Notes: generated from the sequence alone by a model not told the origin. A stretch of DNA of 64,000 nucleotides from Sulfuricurvum sp. 17-40-25 (GCA_002282015.1 NCIJ01000001.1:186001-250000), one strand, 5' to 3'. Numbered from the stretch's first letter, positions 1-9,618 are shown. Translations and numbers: made by a program.

Positions 1-743
1 TCCAACGTAGTACCATCCGGGGCCATAAACTCTTTTTTATAATCATTAAGATCATTACGTCCAGAGTGGATTACCCCTTTTGAGTCGGTCATGAAAATAG
101 TCTTAACTCCCGCGTGACGATACAGTCGTGCACAGCTCAATGCCGCCGCTCCAGCCCCGACAATCACAAGCTTGATATCCTGTAGTTCACGATTCGTTAA
201 CATACATCCATTCGTAACAGCTGCCAAAGAAATAACGGCCGTCCCATGCTGATCATCGTGCATTACAGGAATATCTAAACGCTCAATCAAACGACGCTCT
301 ATCTCAAAACACTCCGGGGCCTTAATATCCTCAAGATTAATCCCACCAAATGTCGGAGCAATCGCCGCAACTGTATTGCAAAACAGATCAATATCCGTCG
401 CATCCACCTCAATATCATAGGAGTCTAAACCGCTAAATTTTTTAAATAAAATCGCCTTTCCTTCCATCACAGGCTTAGACGCTAGTGCCCCAAGATTACC
501 CAGACCTAATACGGCTGTTCCATTTGAGATTACCGCGACTAGATTACCTTTAGCAGTATAACGATAGGCATCTTGCGGATTAGTTTGTATGGCCAAACAC
601 GGAGCAGCAACACCAGGCGTGTATGCCATGCTTAAATCGTGTTGTGAAGAAAAAGGTTTGGAAATTTTGGTGGCTATTTTCCCCGGTTGTGGAAACTCAT
701 GGTAACAAAGGGCTTCTTCATTGAGGGTGTTGTCCTGATTCAC
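1..743 (-). CDS. maeB: Malic enzyme, partial (3' end outside window)
   Basis: Oxidatively decarboxylates malate to pyruvate and CO2 with reduction of NAD(P), a cytosolic anaplerotic and NADPH-supplying step. Translating the minus strand from a GTG at 743 gives about 247 residues with family features in order: YTPGVAAPC near residue 42, [15 protein letters not shown], the MHDDQHGT metal and active-site segment, and a Rossmann motif [12 protein letters not shown]. The GTG start is chosen because GGAG lies seven bases upstream. The C-terminal remainder runs off the window, so I cannot tell the short form (about 430 residues) from the MaeB form with a phosphotransacetylase domain. Cofactor preference is likewise open. 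Confidence 0.88.
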   Translation of the reverse strand, partial: MNQDNTLNEEALCYHEFPQPGKIATKISKPFSSQHDLSMAYTPGVAAPCLAIQTNPQDAYRYTAKGNLVAVISNGTAVLGLGNLGALASKPVMEGKAILFKKFSGLDSYDIEVDATDIDLFCNTVAAIAPTFGGINLEDIKAPECFEIERRLIERLDIPVMHDDQHGTAVISLAAVTNGCMLTNRELQDIKLVIVGAGAAALSCARLYRHAGVKTIFMTDSKGVIHSGRNDLNDYKKEFMAPDGTTL

Positions 744-799
744 GAAAGTGCTCCAAAAAGTAAGTTACTCTCATAGTACTGCAATTTATCTTTAAAATC

Positions 800-1366
800 T
801 TAAAGTGCCGTACAATATTCTGCCAATAACCCGCCACGAAGCCCTTCATAGGCTTCATCACCTACGAGCTTTTTAACAATAGCCAAACCAAAACAGATTG
901 CCGTTCCGGGACCGCGTGACGTCATCACATTACCGCTTTGAACGACAGCACTTTTATTCCCTTGGTATCCCTCTACATCAATCTGCTCTTCAACACTTGG
1001 ATAACAAGTAAAGTCTTCTTTGAGCACACCCGCTGTATATAAAGCAAATGGGGCAGCACAGATCGCACCAATATTTTTACCCTTTGCATCCATTTCTTTG
1101 AGCAGTCCTTGAATAGTTGCACTCTCAGCCAACGCATTCGTACCGCCCCAGCCTTCAGGAAGAACTATCATATCAAGTTCATCTGCCGTGATTCCTGCAA
1201 TGGATTGATTCGCTTGAACCGTGATATTATTGGCGCCTGTCACCAAAAGCGTCTCATCAAGTGATCCCATAATAACCTCGATTCCAGCACGACGCATTAC
1301 ATCGATGATACACACCGCTTCTATCTCTTCAAAACCTGTTGCTATAGGGACAAGTACACGTGACAT
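800..1366 (-). CDS. DJ-1/PfpI family protein (YajL/ThiJ-like)
   Basis: A 188-residue single-domain member of the DJ-1/PfpI superfamily, flavodoxin-like proteins linked to oxidative stress, deglycase or chaperone activity. The nucleophile-elbow cysteine is Cys103 in GAICAAP, and Glu16 in GFEEIE matches the glutamate that tunes that cysteine in DJ-1. The opening (VLVPIATGFEEIEAVCIIDVMRRAGI) is very close to human DJ-1 and bacterial YajL. Length is standard. AGGAG sits six bases before the ATG. It lies 56 bases after the malic enzyme start on the same strand with no obvious functional link. The exact substrate cannot be read from the sequence. Confidence 0.9.
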   Translation of the reverse strand: MSRVLVPIATGFEEIEAVCIIDVMRRAGIEVIMGSLDETLLVTGANNITVQANQSIAGITADELDMIVLPEGWGGTNALAESATIQGLLKEMDAKGKNIGAICAAPFALYTAGVLKEDFTCYPSVEEQIDVEGYQGNKSAVVQSGNVMTSRGPGTAICFGLAIVKKLVGDEAYEGLRGGLLAEYCTAL

Positions 1367-1445
1367 AGGACACTCCTGTTTGTTGATTCAACTATAGATT
1401 ATTTATGATAATAGATTCTGACTTTAAGAAGATTAAAAAGAAGAG

Positions 1446-1464
1446 TTGCGGAACACGTCCGCAA
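1446..1464 (-). terminator. Rho-independent terminator after efp
   Basis: Perfect 7-bp stem (TTGCGGA / TCCGCAA) with a 5-base loop. On the minus strand it is followed by a T-rich run (CTCTTCTTTTTAATC). It starts 14 bases past the efp stop codon, so it should end efp transcripts. Confidence 0.7.
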
Positions 1465-1477
1465 ATGAAGAGAAGAA

Positions 1478-2044
1478 CTATTTAACTTTTTCCATGTATT
1501 CACCCTCAACGGTGTTAACACGAATGATATCACCCTCTAACACGTGATAAGGAACTTGTACAACAGCACCAGTTTCAAGTGTCGCCGGTTTTTTAGAGCT
1601 GCTTGAGGTATCACCCTTGAAGTTTGGAGGAGTATCAACGATTTTGAGTTCCATGATTTCAGGAGCATCAACGCTGATTGCTTTGCCATTGTGAAAAATC
1701 ATATCAACATTGGTGCCGTCTTTGATCCATTTCATCGCATCATCACATTGCTCATACGAAAGACCCAACTGCTCGTAGCTGTCGTTATCCATAAACTGAA
1801 GCATGTCGCCATCATCGTATAAAAACTGCATTGTTTTATGCTCAATATTTGGTACTTCAAACTTGTCACCAGCATGAATTGTTTTTTCGATTACTTTTCC
1901 GTTCATAAAGCTCTTAACTTTACAACGTACGAAGGCTGCACCTTTACCCGGCTTGACGTGTTGAAAATCTACTACTTTATACGGGACACCTGTGATTTCG
2001 AGGCGTACCCCTTTTTTAATATCGCCCATGCCGATTGTTGCCAT
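1478..2044 (-). CDS. efp: Elongation factor P
   Basis: Translation factor that binds between the P and E sites of the ribosome and rescues stalling at polyproline stretches. It has the standard 188 residues: an N-terminal KOW-like domain (1-64), a central OB domain and a C-terminal OB domain ending in the family motif region ([19 protein letters not shown]). Lys34 in the loop PGKGAA is the residue that is post-translationally modified in many bacteria; no modification enzyme gene is visible in this window. A good ribosome site (AAGGA, seven bases before ATG) supports the start. It appears to be a single-gene transcript, divergent from the efflux operon and closed by the hairpin at 1446-1464. 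Confidence 0.97.
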   Translation of the reverse strand: MATIGMGDIKKGVRLEITGVPYKVVDFQHVKPGKGAAFVRCKVKSFMNGKVIEKTIHAGDKFEVPNIEHKTMQFLYDDGDMLQFMDNDSYEQLGLSYEQCDDAMKWIKDGTNVDMIFHNGKAISVDAPEIMELKIVDTPPNFKGDTSSSSKKPATLETGAVVQVPYHVLEGDIIRVNTVEGEYMEKVK

Positions 2045-2164
2045 GCATTATTCCTTAAAAGACTATTTAGACGAATTTTACCGCAAACCGCATTTAATTC
2101 CAAACCTATTGTAATTTATGTTATCATCTAAGTCTGAATGTTAGAAAATAAATAATTTTTTGGT

Positions 2165-2194
2165 AGAATACGTATTCTGTATATTACTTATAAT
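2165..2194 (+). promoter_or_regulatory. Promoter and palindromic operator candidate of efflux operon
   Basis: A perfect 14-bp palindrome AGAATACGTATTCT lies at 2165-2178, followed by a consensus -10 box TATAAT at 2189-2194. Assuming a start site near 2201, the palindrome is centred around -30, where a repressor would block polymerase. The efflux operon begins 43 bases past the -10 box, with AAGGAC as ribosome site. No regulator gene is adjacent, so the binding protein is unknown. Confidence 0.45.
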
Positions 2195-2236
2195 AAGCAT
2201 AAATATTACAAATGAGTCATAAAGGACTTTGCAAAT

Positions 2237-3601
2237 ATGAAATACATTGTCTTCCGTAGAATTATGTCATGCTCTCTATTCCTAAGTTTGGCAGGGTTAC
2301 ACGCAGCCCCGCTTTCACTCAATGATGCCATCGAGGTTCTCAAAACACAAAACTTAGAGATCAAAGCATCCTCCCTAGATACTCAAAATGCTCATCATGA
2401 TCTAAAAATAGCGCAAGGTTATTCCTATGGATCACTTGACTTCACCCAAACGGCAAGTCGTTCCAATGATGCGGGTAATGTATTTGGATTCAAACTCAGC
2501 TCACGGGAAGCAAGCTTTGGCGATTTTGGGTTTTCGCAATTTAGTAGCACTAATCCTAATATTCTTACGCTTCAACCCAAAGATTTAAACTATCCAAACT
2601 ACCAAAACTTTCATCAATCCAAGCTCACCTATTCACTCCCTCTTTATACCGGAGGAAAATTAAGCGGCTATGAAAAAATCGCAAGTGAAATGGAAAAAAT
2701 AAAACAGCTAGACACAGCAAGCGTAACGGCAGAAAAAATATACCAAACCCGTAAAAGCTACTACGATATGGCACTTATAGAAGATTCAATGAGACAGATG
2801 AATGTCATATTAGACAACATCACCGTATTGGAAAAAACGGTAACTGCGATGATTGGCGAAGGGTATGCCAAAAAAGTAGACTTACTCGAAGTCCAGGCCA
2901 AAAAAGCAAATACAATACGCATGATCCAAGAGCTGAAAAACAATCAGAAGCTTACCTACCATTTTTTGAGCTTCTTACTCAATCAAAATGTCACCGAAAT
3001 TACTACTCCAAATCTTCAAAGTCTTCAGTCCAATATCAGTGAGGCGGATGTGCTGGCTTCGAATTTAGATTTACAAAAAGCCTCCAGTGGACTTGAAATA
3101 CGCACGCAGATGATTGAGGTTGCCAATGCGGCCTACCTTCCCCAAGTCGGTGTTTTTGGTGAAGCTTCCAGTGCAGACGATACTTTTTTAGGTGATTTTA
3201 GCGATCATAAAGCCTATACAATAGGTGCACGCTTAAGTTGGAACCTGTTTAACGGCGGTATAGACGCTCATACGATTGAAAAAGCACGGATTGAACATAT
3301 CAAAAGCAAAACTCAAGCGCAACTCGCTCAAAAAGGGGTCTCACTGCAATACGATCAAATTCGTACCGAAATAGAAAATGATGATTTTCAAATCCAAAGC
3401 TTGTCCAAAGAGCTTGAACTCACCGAAACGATTTACCGTAACTATGAGGGGCGCTATCGTGAACATCTTGTATCCATGAACGATGTCCTTATCAAACAGT
3501 CTCAACAAATCGAAAAAATATTGGCCCTTCAAAACATTAAAAATCAACGAAACGAGCGCATCTTTGCCCTCGAAAAACTCACCGCAGGAGTGCAACAATG
3601 A
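2237..3601 (+). CDS. TolC-family outer membrane efflux protein
   Basis: Outer membrane channel of a tripartite efflux system. The 454 residues begin with a signal peptide (cleavage likely after HAA, about residue 24) and continue as the long helical, twice-repeated TolC architecture (LSLNDAIEVLKTQN at the N-terminus; a matching second half begins near ADVLASNLDLQKASSGLEI). The sequence SWNLFNGGIDAHTIEKARIE is the typical second-repeat beta-barrel and helix segment. Its ATGA stop overlaps the adaptor start by 4 bases, so it is translated with the HlyD protein and RND halves downstream. The cargo is unknown. A separate TolC paralogue at 51547 serves the MacAB-like operon. Confidence 0.88.
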   Translation: MKYIVFRRIMSCSLFLSLAGLHAAPLSLNDAIEVLKTQNLEIKASSLDTQNAHHDLKIAQGYSYGSLDFTQTASRSNDAGNVFGFKLSSREASFGDFGFSQFSSTNPNILTLQPKDLNYPNYQNFHQSKLTYSLPLYTGGKLSGYEKIASEMEKIKQLDTASVTAEKIYQTRKSYYDMALIEDSMRQMNVILDNITVLEKTVTAMIGEGYAKKVDLLEVQAKKANTIRMIQELKNNQKLTYHFLSFLLNQNVTEITTPNLQSLQSNISEADVLASNLDLQKASSGLEIRTQMIEVANAAYLPQVGVFGEASSADDTFLGDFSDHKAYTIGARLSWNLFNGGIDAHTIEKARIEHIKSKTQAQLAQKGVSLQYDQIRTEIENDDFQIQSLSKELELTETIYRNYEGRYREHLVSMNDVLIKQSQQIEKILALQNIKNQRNERIFALEKLTAGVQQ

Positions 3602-4389
3602 AATCATTGAAATTATGGATACTATTTTTTACCCTAGGTACAACATTAAGTGCTGCAGGTCTTAGCCTATCAGGCAGTGTGTTTAGCGATAATCAAAAAA
3701 TAATCACCAGTCGAAACATGGGTTTCGTGACTCAAGTCAATGTATCTGAGGGATCACGTGTCCGAACCGGTGATTTACTCTACACCATAGACTCCCAAGA
3801 GATTGATTCATCGAGATCCCAAGTCGAATCCGCGATCTCTCAAGCTCAATTGTCTCTTCAAATGTATGAAAATCAATATCAGAACGTTAACATTAATCTA
3901 GAGCGCAACAAACGTCTTTTACAACAAGACATGGTCTCTCGCTATGAGGTTGAAAATCTTGAGCTCGCACGTACCAATCTTCTAAACTCAATAAGCATTG
4001 CCAAGCATCAAGTCCAGCAAGCAACAGCTCGTCTAAAAGAGGTCAACAATCAATACCGATATTTGCGTATCGTTGCTCCAAATAACGGCGTGATTATCTC
4101 TAAAAGTATCAAAGTAGGTGAGATGGCAATGCCAGGAATGCCTACCATGGTACTAGCAGATCTCAGTGACCTTAAAATCAATGTAGATGTTGCCGAAAGT
4201 AATCTAAAACTGACCCCAATTGGTCGAAAAGTAAAGGTTTCTATCCCTTCTATAGGCTATGTCGGTATTGGCACGATTACTTCTGTGATTCCAAACTCCA
4301 ATCCTACTACCCATACTTTCAAAGTAAAGATTTCGTTTAAAGCACGCCAAACCGTTTACCCTGGAATGTATGCTCTCGTAGAAATTTAA
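3598..4389 (+). CDS. HlyD/RND periplasmic adaptor (membrane fusion protein)
   Basis: Periplasmic adaptor linking the inner membrane RND pump to TolC. At 263 residues it is short for the family (usually 350-400). Seen in order: a cleavable signal or anchor (WILFFTLGTTLSAAG), a lipoyl half-motif (GFVTQVNVSEGSRVRTGDLLYTID, about 42-65), a coiled-coil hairpin (about 70-150), the second lipoyl half (APNNGVIISKSIKVGEMAMPG) and a beta-barrel domain. The C-terminal membrane-proximal domain seems absent or minimal. It overlaps the TolC gene by 4 bases and precedes the first RND half by 12 bases. Confidence 0.87.
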   Translation: MKSLKLWILFFTLGTTLSAAGLSLSGSVFSDNQKIITSRNMGFVTQVNVSEGSRVRTGDLLYTIDSQEIDSSRSQVESAISQAQLSLQMYENQYQNVNINLERNKRLLQQDMVSRYEVENLELARTNLLNSISIAKHQVQQATARLKEVNNQYRYLRIVAPNNGVIISKSIKVGEMAMPGMPTMVLADLSDLKINVDVAESNLKLTPIGRKVKVSIPSIGYVGIGTITSVIPNSNPTTHTFKVKISFKARQTVYPGMYALVEI

Positions 4390-4401
4390 TAGGAGTAGTA
4401 C

Positions 4402-5991
4402 ATGTCTGTTTCTCACAATATAGAGCCTAAAGATATCGCAGGTAAGCTCGCGAAAGCATTTATACGCAACCCACTGACTCTTATTTTAGGTCTTTTTCTA
4501 CTCGTCATCGGATATTTAGCACTAGAGATGATGCCACGTGAAGAGAATCCTCAAATGGTCGTGAGCGGATCGACCGTTATAATCGCTTTGCCCGGAGCCA
4601 CAAGTCACGAGATTCAAAATGTTATCATCAAACCGCTGGAACGAAAACTCAAGGAAGTCAAAGGGATCGAGCACGTTCATTCAATGGCTATGGACAATGT
4701 CGCGGTATTCAATGCGGCCTTTTACATCGGAGAGGCAAAGTCGGATTCCAATCTCAAAATCTATGACAAACTTATGCAAAATATGGACCTACTTCCAAAA
4801 GGTGCCATGCAGCCGATCATAAAACCCCTCGATATTGATATTGATATCCCGATCGTCTCCGTTGCTTTTTACGCAAATGATCCCCATATGGATCCAACTA
4901 CTCTTTCTGATCATGTCAAAAACATTCAGCAGCGTATCAATGCCCTTCCAAATGTTGCCGTAACCAATCTCAAAGGGGACAAGAAGCATCAATACAATGT
5001 GACGGTTGATATGCAGCGACTAAGCGGCTACAACCTCTCACTGGGTCAAATCGTTCAAAGTGTCCAGTCTCTGGCCTATAACGTTCCTGAAATCAAAGGA
5101 AAAACACTTTCCAATGAGATCGTCATGATCGGTGTCAAAAATGCTATTGAAAGTGTCGAAGATGTTGGAAACATCATCATCTCTCAAAACATGGGAGTAC
5201 CTGTCTATTTACGTGATATTGCCACAGTGACCCAAGGGCAAGACATTCAAAACTTTAAAGCTGCTCTTATCAGTACGAGACAAGCCGACGGTACTTTTTC
5301 ACCTCTGACTAATCAAGTAACACTCACCGTATCAAAGCTACAAGGTACCAATGCCGTTATCATCGCCGATGAAGTTAAAGAGGAGTTGTCAAAATATAAA
5401 GAAATACTCAAAAAAGAGGGTATCAATTACGTTATCACCCGAAATGATGGTGAGCGGGCAAATGAAGCCGTCAATGAACTCGTATTTCACCTCCTACTTT
5501 CAATTGTGATCATCGCGGTCTTACTGATACTGGTTTTGGGATGGAGAGAATCACTGATTGTGACCTTTACCGTTCCTGCTATCTTGGCGATCACCTTGTT
5601 TGTAGCCTATCTTACAGGACAAACCATCAACCGCCTTACCCTTTTTGCCTTTTTACTCAGTCTTGGACTGCTTGTCGATGCTGCGATCATCGTTATCGAA
5701 AATATCCATCGCCATTTTCATGCTCCAGGTGCCGCTGATCAGGACATCGATCAGCTCATGATAGAAGCCACCGATGAGATCGGAGCACCAACCAATATAG
5801 CGACACTTGCTATTATCCTCACAATGGTTCCCATGGCGTTTGTAGGACAGATGATGGGACAGTTTATGAAACCTATCCCTGCCAATGTCCCCGTTGCGCT
5901 AATCGCCTCATTATTTGTAGCTTATATCTTCACTCCCTATCTGGCGGTACGCCTTTTAAAAAAACCCGATCATGACTCTGAGGTTCACTGA
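4402..5991 (+). CDS. RND efflux permease, N-terminal half
   Basis: First half of a proton-driven RND pump. The 529 residues contain TM1 (about 25-43), the first periplasmic porter region (about 45-350) and TM2-TM6 (about 360-520), where a full RND protein of about 1,040 residues would continue. The TM4 motif reads GLLVDAAIIVIEN with Asp426; the AcrB-type second aspartate is Ala here, as in heavy-metal RND pumps. The gene ends in TGA sharing its last base with the ATG of the second half (TGATG). AGGAG six bases before ATG supports the start. It should function as a heterodimer with the next product. Substrate unknown. Confidence 0.88.
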   Translation: MSVSHNIEPKDIAGKLAKAFIRNPLTLILGLFLLVIGYLALEMMPREENPQMVVSGSTVIIALPGATSHEIQNVIIKPLERKLKEVKGIEHVHSMAMDNVAVFNAAFYIGEAKSDSNLKIYDKLMQNMDLLPKGAMQPIIKPLDIDIDIPIVSVAFYANDPHMDPTTLSDHVKNIQQRINALPNVAVTNLKGDKKHQYNVTVDMQRLSGYNLSLGQIVQSVQSLAYNVPEIKGKTLSNEIVMIGVKNAIESVEDVGNIIISQNMGVPVYLRDIATVTQGQDIQNFKAALISTRQADGTFSPLTNQVTLTVSKLQGTNAVIIADEVKEELSKYKEILKKEGINYVITRNDGERANEAVNELVFHLLLSIVIIAVLLILVLGWRESLIVTFTVPAILAITLFVAYLTGQTINRLTLFAFLLSLGLLVDAAIIVIENIHRHFHAPGAADQDIDQLMIEATDEIGAPTNIATLAIILTMVPMAFVGQMMGQFMKPIPANVPVALIASLFVAYIFTPYLAVRLLKKPDHDSEVH

Positions 5992-7670
5992 TGTATCAAA
6001 AATTTGAAAATTATTTACGCAATGTTTTAGAAACACCACAAAAGAAAAGACTGATTCTTTGGATGACCCTGGCTGCGTTTATCCTTGCCGTTGCCCTTAT
6101 CCCTACTAAAATAGTATTGGCCAAAATGCTTCCCGGTAAAAACAGCGATACTTACAGTATCTACCTCGATCTCCCTGTTGGAAGCTCAATAGAACAAACT
6201 GCCAGTGTAGGTGAATGTGTTACTCAGATATTACAAAAAGAGAGCCAAGTCATCGATACCGAAGTGTTCTTAGGAGCTGGAGCTCCGTTGGATTTCGCTG
6301 GGCTCATCAAAGGGTCTCATTTTAAAAACTCTGAAAACGTTGCCGAAATCGTCGTAAATTTAACCAAGAAACATCACCGTGAGGAACCGTCTTACAGTAT
6401 GGTTCAGCGTCTACGCCCCCAAATTCTTCAACAATGTGAGCCACTTATTCCCCAAACCAGTATCAAATTCACAGAACAACCCGCTGGCCCGCCAACGATG
6501 GCAGCGGTAGTTGCAGAAATTTACGGCGAAGACACAAACGGTATCCGTCACCTAAGCCAACAGGTAAAAGAGGTGTTCAAAAAAACTTCCGGGCTGGTTG
6601 ATATAGACATCATGCAAGACGAAATCGTTACCAAATATGAAGTACACGCTAACAGCGCCAAGATTATTCAATCAGGGCTGAGCGTAAAACAGGTCAATGA
6701 TATCTTGTATATGGCATTTGAAGGGATGGGGATCGCCGTAAAAAATAGCCCAAAAGTAAATGAGCAAATTCCTATCTATCTTACCTTGACACCTGAAAAT
6801 AAAAAATTCACCTCACGTTCTCAAGATGCTATTAGAATGAAATTTTCAAGCTTGAATCTCCTCAACAATATGGGAATGATGGTACCTATCACAGAAGTCA
6901 TCGACATCGTACCTGTGAAATCAAACCCTATGATTCGGCACAAAGATCTAAGAGAGATGAACAATGTCGTCGCAGAAACGGACATGGTATCCCAAGTCTA
7001 TCCTCTGATGGCTGCACGCACCATGATCTTAGAAGAATTCACAGATGAATACAGTATCCATAAAACAGGATTATTTGATCTTGAACTAATTGATAAAAAG
7101 ACCCATCAACACTATGACCTAAAATGGGATGGTGAGATGAAGGTCACACTGGATACTTTCGCGGATTTAGGCGGAGCATTTATTGCAGCCCTTATCCTGA
7201 TTTTTTTACTGATGGTTATCTATTATAAAAGTTTTGCTCTCTCAGGAATTGTCTTATTGGGGAGCTTTCTTTCCATTATCGGTGTGATATTCGGTCATTT
7301 TATTATGAATCTTTTTACAACCGATACTTTTTTCCTAACGGCAACGTCTTTGATCGGATTTATCGCTCTTATCGGAATTAGCTCTCGTAATTCACTATTG
7401 CTCATCGATTTTACGAAATCTCTCATGACGCAAAAAGGTATGGCAAAAAAAGAGGCAATCGCTTATGCAGCCGCAACACGTGCAAAACCTATATTTCTAA
7501 CCGCTGCAGCTATTATTCTTGCTTCTACACTCCTCGCTAGTGATGCAGTTTTTGGAGGATTAGGTGTATCTCTGATTTTCGGTACTATTGCTGCCGTTAT
7601 CGCCTCATTACTCGTTGTCCCTATTTTGATTGATAATTCAGATTTGGAACGTCACTTCAATGCTCGCTGA
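5991..7670 (+). CDS. RND efflux permease, C-terminal half
   Basis: Second half of the RND pump, 559 residues: TM7 (about 20-38), second porter region (about 45-385) and TM8-TM12. LIGFIALIGISSRNSLLLIDF in the TM10 region matches the conserved segment of AcrB, with Arg in place of its Lys940. The start has its own ribosome site (TGAGG, seven bases before ATG) inside the end of the upstream half, and the break lies in the cytoplasmic linker between TM6 and TM7. Both points argue for a real gene fission with translational coupling rather than a recent frameshift. Both halves appear full length. Confidence 0.88.
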   Translation: MYQKFENYLRNVLETPQKKRLILWMTLAAFILAVALIPTKIVLAKMLPGKNSDTYSIYLDLPVGSSIEQTASVGECVTQILQKESQVIDTEVFLGAGAPLDFAGLIKGSHFKNSENVAEIVVNLTKKHHREEPSYSMVQRLRPQILQQCEPLIPQTSIKFTEQPAGPPTMAAVVAEIYGEDTNGIRHLSQQVKEVFKKTSGLVDIDIMQDEIVTKYEVHANSAKIIQSGLSVKQVNDILYMAFEGMGIAVKNSPKVNEQIPIYLTLTPENKKFTSRSQDAIRMKFSSLNLLNNMGMMVPITEVIDIVPVKSNPMIRHKDLREMNNVVAETDMVSQVYPLMAARTMILEEFTDEYSIHKTGLFDLELIDKKTHQHYDLKWDGEMKVTLDTFADLGGAFIAALILIFLLMVIYYKSFALSGIVLLGSFLSIIGVIFGHFIMNLFTTDTFFLTATSLIGFIALIGISSRNSLLLIDFTKSLMTQKGMAKKEAIAYAAATRAKPIFLTAAAIILASTLLASDAVFGGLGVSLIFGTIAAVIASLLVVPILIDNSDLERHFNAR

Positions 7671-7677
7671 TTCGTTT

Positions 7678-7696
7678 GCTTCTTTTTATGAGAAGC
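7678..7696 (+). terminator. Weak hairpin after efflux operon
   Basis: 6-bp stem GCTTCT / AGAAGC with a 7-base loop, eight bases past the RND stop codon. There is no clear T-run after it, so terminator function is tentative. Confidence 0.3.
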
Positions 7697-7766
7697 ATAA
7701 TGGATCATTTCATACAAATTTAGTGTGTATTCATTACAAAAAATAACTTTATTAACACTTTTCCAT

Positions 7767-7772
7767 TATAAT
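7767..7772 (+). promoter_or_regulatory. -10 box for first DUF342 gene
   Basis: Consensus TATAAT 44 bases upstream of the TTG start at 7816. It would give a leader of about 35 bases that contains the conserved 38-bp block at 7781-7818. No clear -35 box, as is usual in Campylobacterota. Confidence 0.4.
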
Positions 7773-7780
7773 ACACCCAG

Positions 7781-7818
7781 TTATCCTGTAATATTTTTGT
7801 AATAAATGAGAAACATTG
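7781..7818 (+). repeat. Conserved leader block, copy 1
   Basis: This 38-base block ends at the TTG start codon of the first DUF342 gene and matches 9662-9699 in front of the second at 35 of 38 positions. It includes TATTTTTGTAATAAATGAG. Its likely role is a shared ribosome-binding or regulatory leader. Confidence 0.7.
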
Positions 7819-9618
7819 AATGCCATCCAAATATCTACTTTTAACGTTCCTGAGGAGCTCAAAAAAATAGCGCAACAAGAGCACCTTCCTCTGGACGCAA
7901 TTGACTTTGAGCTGCTTTCCTATCAGACCCAATACAAGGGTATTATTGATGAAGACTGGAAGGCACTAGAGGGTAATAACCTCCAAGAGGTTACCACTGA
8001 AGTAGAAATTAGATCAAAAATATTCCTTCTACGCCAAGAGTACTATATACAAGTTCGTCCTGCTGAACAAAATCCTTATTTCGATCTTCGTTTCAGTATG
8101 GCTTTTAATAAATATCGAACCAAAATCGTAGCCGTTATCGATCCAGCTTCAAAGATACCCCTCAAAAAAGGGATCCAAGAATATCTCAAAGAGACCATTT
8201 ATCGTAAAAAACTGCGTAGCGGTTATATGATCGGAATCACCGATCAGACCTTGGATCAAGAGATCAAAGGTCTGCTTCTTAAGATTCAAAAAGAGGGGCC
8301 GCTTAAGGAACCTTACCGTTTGCCTATCGCCAGCTTTTATTCACCCACTCTTCCAGTCAATGACAATATTATCCTCCACTACAAAAAAATTCAACGCGAG
8401 AACAATATAGTTGACGGTGTTGCTGTAGATGATCTTATCTTTGAATACATTTTTGCAGTCAACGGAATCAATGGACGCAGTTGTACAGGAGAACATATAG
8501 ATGTTGGAGAACCTCTAAAGCGCTACATCAATGCTATATCTGTTGATCCTCAGACAATACGAGCCGAAGAAGATCAATATTCCATCCGTTTTTACGCTAC
8601 AAAATCAGGGTTCGTTGAGCGTAAAAGCGGTCTTTTCACCGTAAGTCAAGATCTTCATTTAAAAAGTGCTAGCTTTAAAAGTACTGGTTCATTGGAAGCA
8701 GGTAGTGAAAAAGAGATCAATATTAAAATAGGTGCTGGAGAGGAGGATGATGACGCCATCGGTTCGGGTGTTAACATCGATGTTAAGACCCTCGATGTCA
8801 AAGGAACCATTGGCAGTAATACCAAAATCCAAGCGTGTGACGTCACTATCGGTGCTCAAACTCATAAAAAATCATTGATAGAAGTAGAAGAAAATGCGAC
8901 CATTCATCTGCATCGCGGGAATCTAAAAGCCAAAAATGCCACCATTAATATTCTTGAAGCAGGAATTATCGAAGCTAAAACAGTCCATGTCAAAAATATG
9001 GCCGGAGGAGAGATCATTGCCGAGCGCGTCATCATTGATGTACTGTATTCCAACGCCAAGATCACCGCACTGGAATCGATAGAAATCAAAAGTATCGAAG
9101 GAAATGGTAACGAACTCATTATTAATCCACGAGCGATACCAAAATATTATGAGCAAATAAATATCTTAGAGAGCGAACTGGCAACTAAACAGTTTGAGTT
9201 ACAAAAAAAAGGAAAAGAGTACCTTCAAAAAGAAATTGCATTTCAAGAACACCATGAACGTATTCAGCCTATCCTAGAAAATGTTGCTAAAGCAACTCGC
9301 GAGAATCGTATTCCCAATAAAGCCGATAAGGTCAGAGTGATGCAATACAATTATGCCGTTGAAACTCTCAAAAATGAAGAGATCGTGATCAAAGCACAAG
9401 AAGAAGTAATCCATGCATTGGAACGTAAACTTGAGACCCTTTATGATGCTGATTTACATGCGGTTGTGACTCATGCAAAAGAGTATGATGGTCATACACG
9501 CATTCAGTTTATAGATCCAAAGACAGCTCAAATACATGCTATTTCACCAAATGGTAAGGTTACGCACATACGGTTGCATAAAGAAGGCGATGAAAAAAAA
9601 TTCTTTTTTGAGTCCTAA
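7816..9618 (+). CDS. DUF342/FapA-family protein, copy 1
   Basis: A 600-residue cytoplasmic protein of the DUF342 (FapA, flagellar assembly protein A) family, with no signal peptide or membrane segment. Seen: an N-terminal alpha/beta region (1-190); the FapA core with DGRSCTGEHIDVGEPL near 220 and a right-handed beta-helix of short repeats (about 270-440, including ENATIHLHRGNLKAKNATI); a charged coiled coil (about 445-550); and a beta-rich end. The start is TTG because a TGA stop lies three codons upstream and the next Met is far inside. FapA-type proteins are linked to flagellar assembly or cell-surface traits, but the role here is not established. It is the upstream member of a tandem pair. 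Confidence 0.82.
   Translation: MNAIQISTFNVPEELKKIAQQEHLPLDAIDFELLSYQTQYKGIIDEDWKALEGNNLQEVTTEVEIRSKIFLLRQEYYIQVRPAEQNPYFDLRFSMAFNKYRTKIVAVIDPASKIPLKKGIQEYLKETIYRKKLRSGYMIGITDQTLDQEIKGLLLKIQKEGPLKEPYRLPIASFYSPTLPVNDNIILHYKKIQRENNIVDGVAVDDLIFEYIFAVNGINGRSCTGEHIDVGEPLKRYINAISVDPQTIRAEEDQYSIRFYATKSGFVERKSGLFTVSQDLHLKSASFKSTGSLEAGSEKEINIKIGAGEEDDDAIGSGVNIDVKTLDVKGTIGSNTKIQACDVTIGAQTHKKSLIEVEENATIHLHRGNLKAKNATINILEAGIIEAKTVHVKNMAGGEIIAERVIIDVLYSNAKITALESIEIKSIEGNGNELIINPRAIPKYYEQINILESELATKQFELQKKGKEYLQKEIAFQEHHERIQPILENVAKATRENRIPNKADKVRVMQYNYAVETLKNEEIVIKAQEEVIHALERKLETLYDADLHAVVTHAKEYDGHTRIQFIDPKTAQIHAISPNGKVTHIRLHKEGDEKKFFFES

Noticed and set aside
5980-6000. Frameshift or pseudogene in the RND pump
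   Set aside because: The break lies at a domain linker, the second half has a well-placed ribosome site, and both halves look complete.
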